From positions 1 to 8,449 of the forward strand of contig CAIZGA010000347.1 of assembly GCA_903932385.1 (NCBI GenBank): a DNA stretch of 8,449 bases. Direction: 5' to 3'. The translations under genes were made by a program, and so were the position numbers. The notes beneath the pieces are model-generated. The model did not search any database. It saw only the letters and a list, made by a program, of their open reading frames with translations, and was not told the origin of the DNA. This DNA comes from an uncultured Acidobacteriota bacterium. Lineage in GTDB: Bacteria > Acidobacteriota > Terriglobia > Terriglobales > Acidobacteriaceae. This document shows, piece after piece, positions 6,030 to 8,449 of the stretch (positions are counted from its first letter, which is position 1; every line of letters begins with the position of its first letter).

Positions 6030-6796
6030 GATTGCATCCCTTCGCGAAGCGCGCGAGAAACCTGACTGACGAGCGCTTCATAAGCGTTGCTGCTGCGCGT
6101 GGCCGCGGTGCGCGGAAACGGCAGCGGGATGGGCAGATCGCGGGCAATGCGGCCGGGATGCGCGCTGAGCACGATGATTCGCGTGGAAAGAAAAACGGCT
6201 TCGGCGACGGAGTGGGTGACGAAGACTGCGGTCCACTTCTGTTCATCGCGCAGACGCATCAACTCTTCATTCATGCGGTCGCGGCTCATTTCATCGAGTG
6301 CGGCGAAAGGCTCATCCATCAATAAGACTTGTGGGCGGCTGGCGAGGGCGCGGGCGATGGAGACGCGCATCTTCATGCCGCCGGAAAGCTGGCGCGGATA
6401 GGCGCGCGCGACATGTGTGAGGCCGACGAGGGAGAGAAGTTCGCGCGCTTTTTCTTTGCGGCGATCGCGGGCGACGCCGTCGAGTTCAAGGCCGAGTGTG
6501 AGGTTGCGTTCGACGGTGCGCCACGGCAGCAGCGTCGGGTCCTGAAAAATAAAGGAGGTGAGTTCGCGGGCATTGCGCGGCGTCATGCCGTCAACGGAAA
6601 TTTCTCCGCTGGAAAGTGGAAGCAGGCCGGAGATGCATTTCAACAACGTGGATTTGCCGCAGCCGGAGGGGCCGATGAGCGAAACAAATTCCCCCTTGGG
6701 AATCTCCAGTGAGATGTTGTCGAGAATGGTCTGGCTGCCGTAGCGCTTGGCGATGGCGTTGCAGCTGATGTGAGGGATGGTCCGCAGATCGCTCAT
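6026..6796 (-). CDS. ABC transporter ATP-binding protein, NitT/TauT-type (SsuB/TauB-like)
   Basis: A 256-residue ATPase that powers the adjacent permease. All the working motifs are intact: Walker A GPSGCGKST (42-50), Q-loop Gln85 in FQDPTLLPWRTV, signature LSGGM (137-141), Walker B VLLMDEP (157-163) with catalytic Glu162, D-loop ALD (166-168) and the switch His195 in THSVAEAVFL. The sequence LLPWRTVERN after the Q-loop and HSVAEAVFLSTRIIVLS are characteristic of the nitrate/sulfonate/taurine importer branch. The ATG at 6796 has GGAGG about five bases before it and overlaps the stop of the upstream CocE/NonD hydrolase gene by 4 bases, while its own stop overlaps the permease start by 4 bases, so three proteins appear to be translated as one unit. 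Substrate unknown. Confidence 0.95.
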   Translation of the reverse strand: MSDLRTIPHISCNAIAKRYGSQTILDNISLEIPKGEFVSLIGPSGCGKSTLLKCISGLLPLSSGEISVDGMTPRNARELTSFIFQDPTLLPWRTVERNLTLGLELDGVARDRRKEKARELLSLVGLTHVARAYPRQLSGGMKMRVSIARALASRPQVLLMDEPFAALDEMSRDRMNEELMRLRDEQKWTAVFVTHSVAEAVFLSTRIIVLSAHPGRIARDLPIPLPFPRTAATRSSNAYEALVSQVSRALREGMQS

Positions 6797-8433
6797 TCTG
6801 CCTCCGCCAACGGCAGGTGGAGGGTGGAGGGATGGGCCGCGTCATGCAGCACGGCGTGGGTGGAGCGGGACCAGTTCCACGAATCCATTTGCGCGGGATG
6901 CACGGCTGTGGAGGGGTTGCGATCGAAGAGCGGGAAGGCGCAGCCGGCAATTTCAAGACGGAGCGAATCGCCGGGCGCAAAGACGACGGAAGTGGGTTCG
7001 AGGTCGAATTGCCAATGATGGATTGCATCGGCGGAATATTTTTCTGCAAATAAATACGTGGAGCGCGCGATGCCGATGCAGAGAAATTCTGCGCGGCCCT
7101 GACGAGTGACGCGCACGAGCTTGGCGGTAAAGTCCGCGAAGGGTGCGGAGGTGGTTGCATGCAGCGAGATGCGCGGGCTGCCGAAGATGTGTGTGCGACG
7201 CGCGAAAGGCGCAGAAGTGTAGACCAGAAGATTGTTGCCGAGTTCAAGCGCGGACTGACTGGTGGGGCCGGGGACGGATGGCGAGAGCACGGGAACTTCC
7301 GGGTCATACACGAATACATCCCGCGGAGAATTTTCCTCCGGCGGCGAGGAAGAGAGCGTGCCGTCGCCTTTGCGGGAGTTGGCGCGGCCTTCGCTGGACA
7401 GAAAAAAAGTGAGCGTGCTGGAGTGTTCGGTGGTGGGAACATCTTCCGCGCCGTGCCAGAGATTTTCTCCCAAAGAAAAATGGCGGACGAGCGGCTGGCC
7501 GGTGAAGCAGTCGGCGTCTTTTAGCCAGTGATCGAACCAGCGGAGCAGAAGCAGGTCAGTGTCAAACAATGCGCGCGGGCCGAGATTCTGATCGGCGACG
7601 GTGTCTCCCCAGGGAATGTGGACCCAGGGGCCGGCGAGAAGATATTGATGACGACGAGCGTGCGGCGTTGCGGCGTGTTCGCGCAGGGCTCGCCAAGCGG
7701 CGATGGTGCCGTGGAGATAGGTGTCATACCATCCGGAGATGTGCAGCGCGGGCACGTTGATATTTGCGACGGACTCGCTGATGTCCTGCGCGGACCAGAA
7801 ATCTCCGGGAGCGTTGTTGCTGATCCAGTCGCGAACGTAGCCGGGTAGCGCTGGGTGCTGGATGGCAGGATGTGCGCCGTAGGGCGTGTGATGCGGTTGC
7901 GCGGGGAGATTGCGCCAAGCGGATTCGAGAGCGTCACTGGCTTCGCGCAACTGCAGACGACGCGCGTCGGCCTTTAGCATTTGCAAACCCCAGCCGAGAG
8001 CACTGGAGAGACGCAGCGCGCCGTTCATGTAAAACCAGCCGCGGAATAAATCATGCGCGGCCATGCCGGGGGCGATGCACTGCAGACCATCCGGTGCGAG
8101 CGATGCGGCGAGAAATTGCGTGGCACCCTGATAACTGAATCCATACATGCCGATGCGGCCATTGCAGCGGGGATGCGAATGCAGCCAGGCGATGGTTTCC
8201 GCACCGTCGCGGGCTTCGTGGCGGAAGGGATAAAAATCGCCGCCGGAGTCGCCGCGACCGCGTACATCCTGAATGACGACGTGATAGCCGTTGCGCGCAA
8301 ACCAAACCGGGTGCGCGTAGACAACGGTGGAGGCGATATCGCGGCCGTAGGGCTGGCGCATGAGCAGCGTAGGTTGCGGGCCGGGCGCGGCGGGATAGTA
8401 ATGGTCGGAGACGAGATCAACACCGTCGGACAT
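6793..8433 (-). CDS. CocE/NonD family hydrolase (X-Pro dipeptidyl-peptidase S15-like), 5' end probably outside window
   Basis: A serine hydrolase of the CocE/NonD family, alpha/beta enzymes that cleave esters, amides or peptide bonds (cocaine esterase, glutaryl acylases). From the ATG at 8433 it has 546 residues. Seen are Tyr29 in RQPYG (oxyanion hole), QDVRGRGDSGG (55-65), nucleophile Ser100 in GFSYQG, Asp237 in SGWYDTY, and His272 in GPWVHIPWG, completing the triad. A cap region lies between about 120 and 225, and a C-terminal jelly-roll (PepX_C) domain from about 320 contains ANSRKGDGTLS (351-361). The ATG lies within the family's usual opening motif (M-x-D-G-V-x-L-x-x-D), the frame stays open to the right edge and no ribosome site precedes it, so the true start may be a little upstream. 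No signal peptide is seen, suggesting cytosolic action. The stop overlaps the ABC ATPase start by 4 bases. Confidence 0.93.
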   Translation of the reverse strand: MSDGVDLVSDHYYPAAPGPQPTLLMRQPYGRDIASTVVYAHPVWFARNGYHVVIQDVRGRGDSGGDFYPFRHEARDGAETIAWLHSHPRCNGRIGMYGFSYQGATQFLAASLAPDGLQCIAPGMAAHDLFRGWFYMNGALRLSSALGWGLQMLKADARRLQLREASDALESAWRNLPAQPHHTPYGAHPAIQHPALPGYVRDWISNNAPGDFWSAQDISESVANINVPALHISGWYDTYLHGTIAAWRALREHAATPHARRHQYLLAGPWVHIPWGDTVADQNLGPRALFDTDLLLLRWFDHWLKDADCFTGQPLVRHFSLGENLWHGAEDVPTTEHSSTLTFFLSSEGRANSRKGDGTLSSSPPEENSPRDVFVYDPEVPVLSPSVPGPTSQSALELGNNLLVYTSAPFARRTHIFGSPRISLHATTSAPFADFTAKLVRVTRQGRAEFLCIGIARSTYLFAEKYSADAIHHWQFDLEPTSVVFAPGDSLRLEIAGCAFPLFDRNPSTAVHPAQMDSWNWSRSTHAVLHDAAHPSTLHLPLAEAE

Positions 8434-8449
8434 GGCACAGCGCAGGCCG

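Noticed and set aside
6591..7442. 283-residue open frame on the minus strand across the hydrolase/ATPase junction
   Set aside because: It is a frame-shifted copy of two genes with intact motifs; its product is Pro/Ser/Arg-rich and matches nothing.

Overview
The window is gene-dense, GC-rich bacterial DNA with tightly packed genes, many sharing 4-base ATGA or TTGA overlaps. The mix of families (DUF2165 and DUF3891 proteins, a PIN-domain gene with an unusual partner, a CocE/NonD hydrolase, a NitT/TauT-type ABC transporter) would suit a soil bacterium, perhaps an acidobacterium. That placement is inferred from protein style only; no rRNA or other marker gene is present. There are no RNA genes, insertion sequences, CRISPR arrays or prophage genes that I can see, and no gap longer than about 120 bases.

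Layout from left to right. (1) 3-943, plus strand: a candidate antitoxin-like protein overlapping a TTG-started PIN-domain (VapC-like) gene whose usual acidic residues are partly replaced. (2) 977-2370, minus strand: a cytochrome c protein with a signal peptide and a sulfite-oxidase-like N-terminal part, followed with a 4-base overlap by a four-helix DUF2165 membrane protein. (3) 2371-2492: a divergent intergenic region, the likely promoter region for both sides. (4) 2493-4305, plus strand: a three-gene overlapping operon, RidA family - acetamidase/formamidase family - AtzH/HpxZ-like NTF2-fold protein. (5) 4317-5138, minus strand: a DUF3891 protein, with its own possible promoter. (6) 5220 to the right edge, minus strand: CocE/NonD hydrolase, then ABC ATPase, then ABC permease, each overlapping the next by 4 bases.

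How they may work together: the plus-strand operon combines an amide hydrolase, an enamine/imine or enamine-like clearing protein and a protein of the ureide/carboxyurea family, which points to breakdown of a small nitrogen compound (amide, ureide or N-heterocycle product). The convergent minus-strand cluster has an importer of the type used for small organic N or S compounds, co-translated with a hydrolase of esters or amides. A joint scavenging locus is plausible, but no substrate can be named, and the periplasmic binding protein, an AtzE-like amidase and an AtzG-like partner are not in the window.
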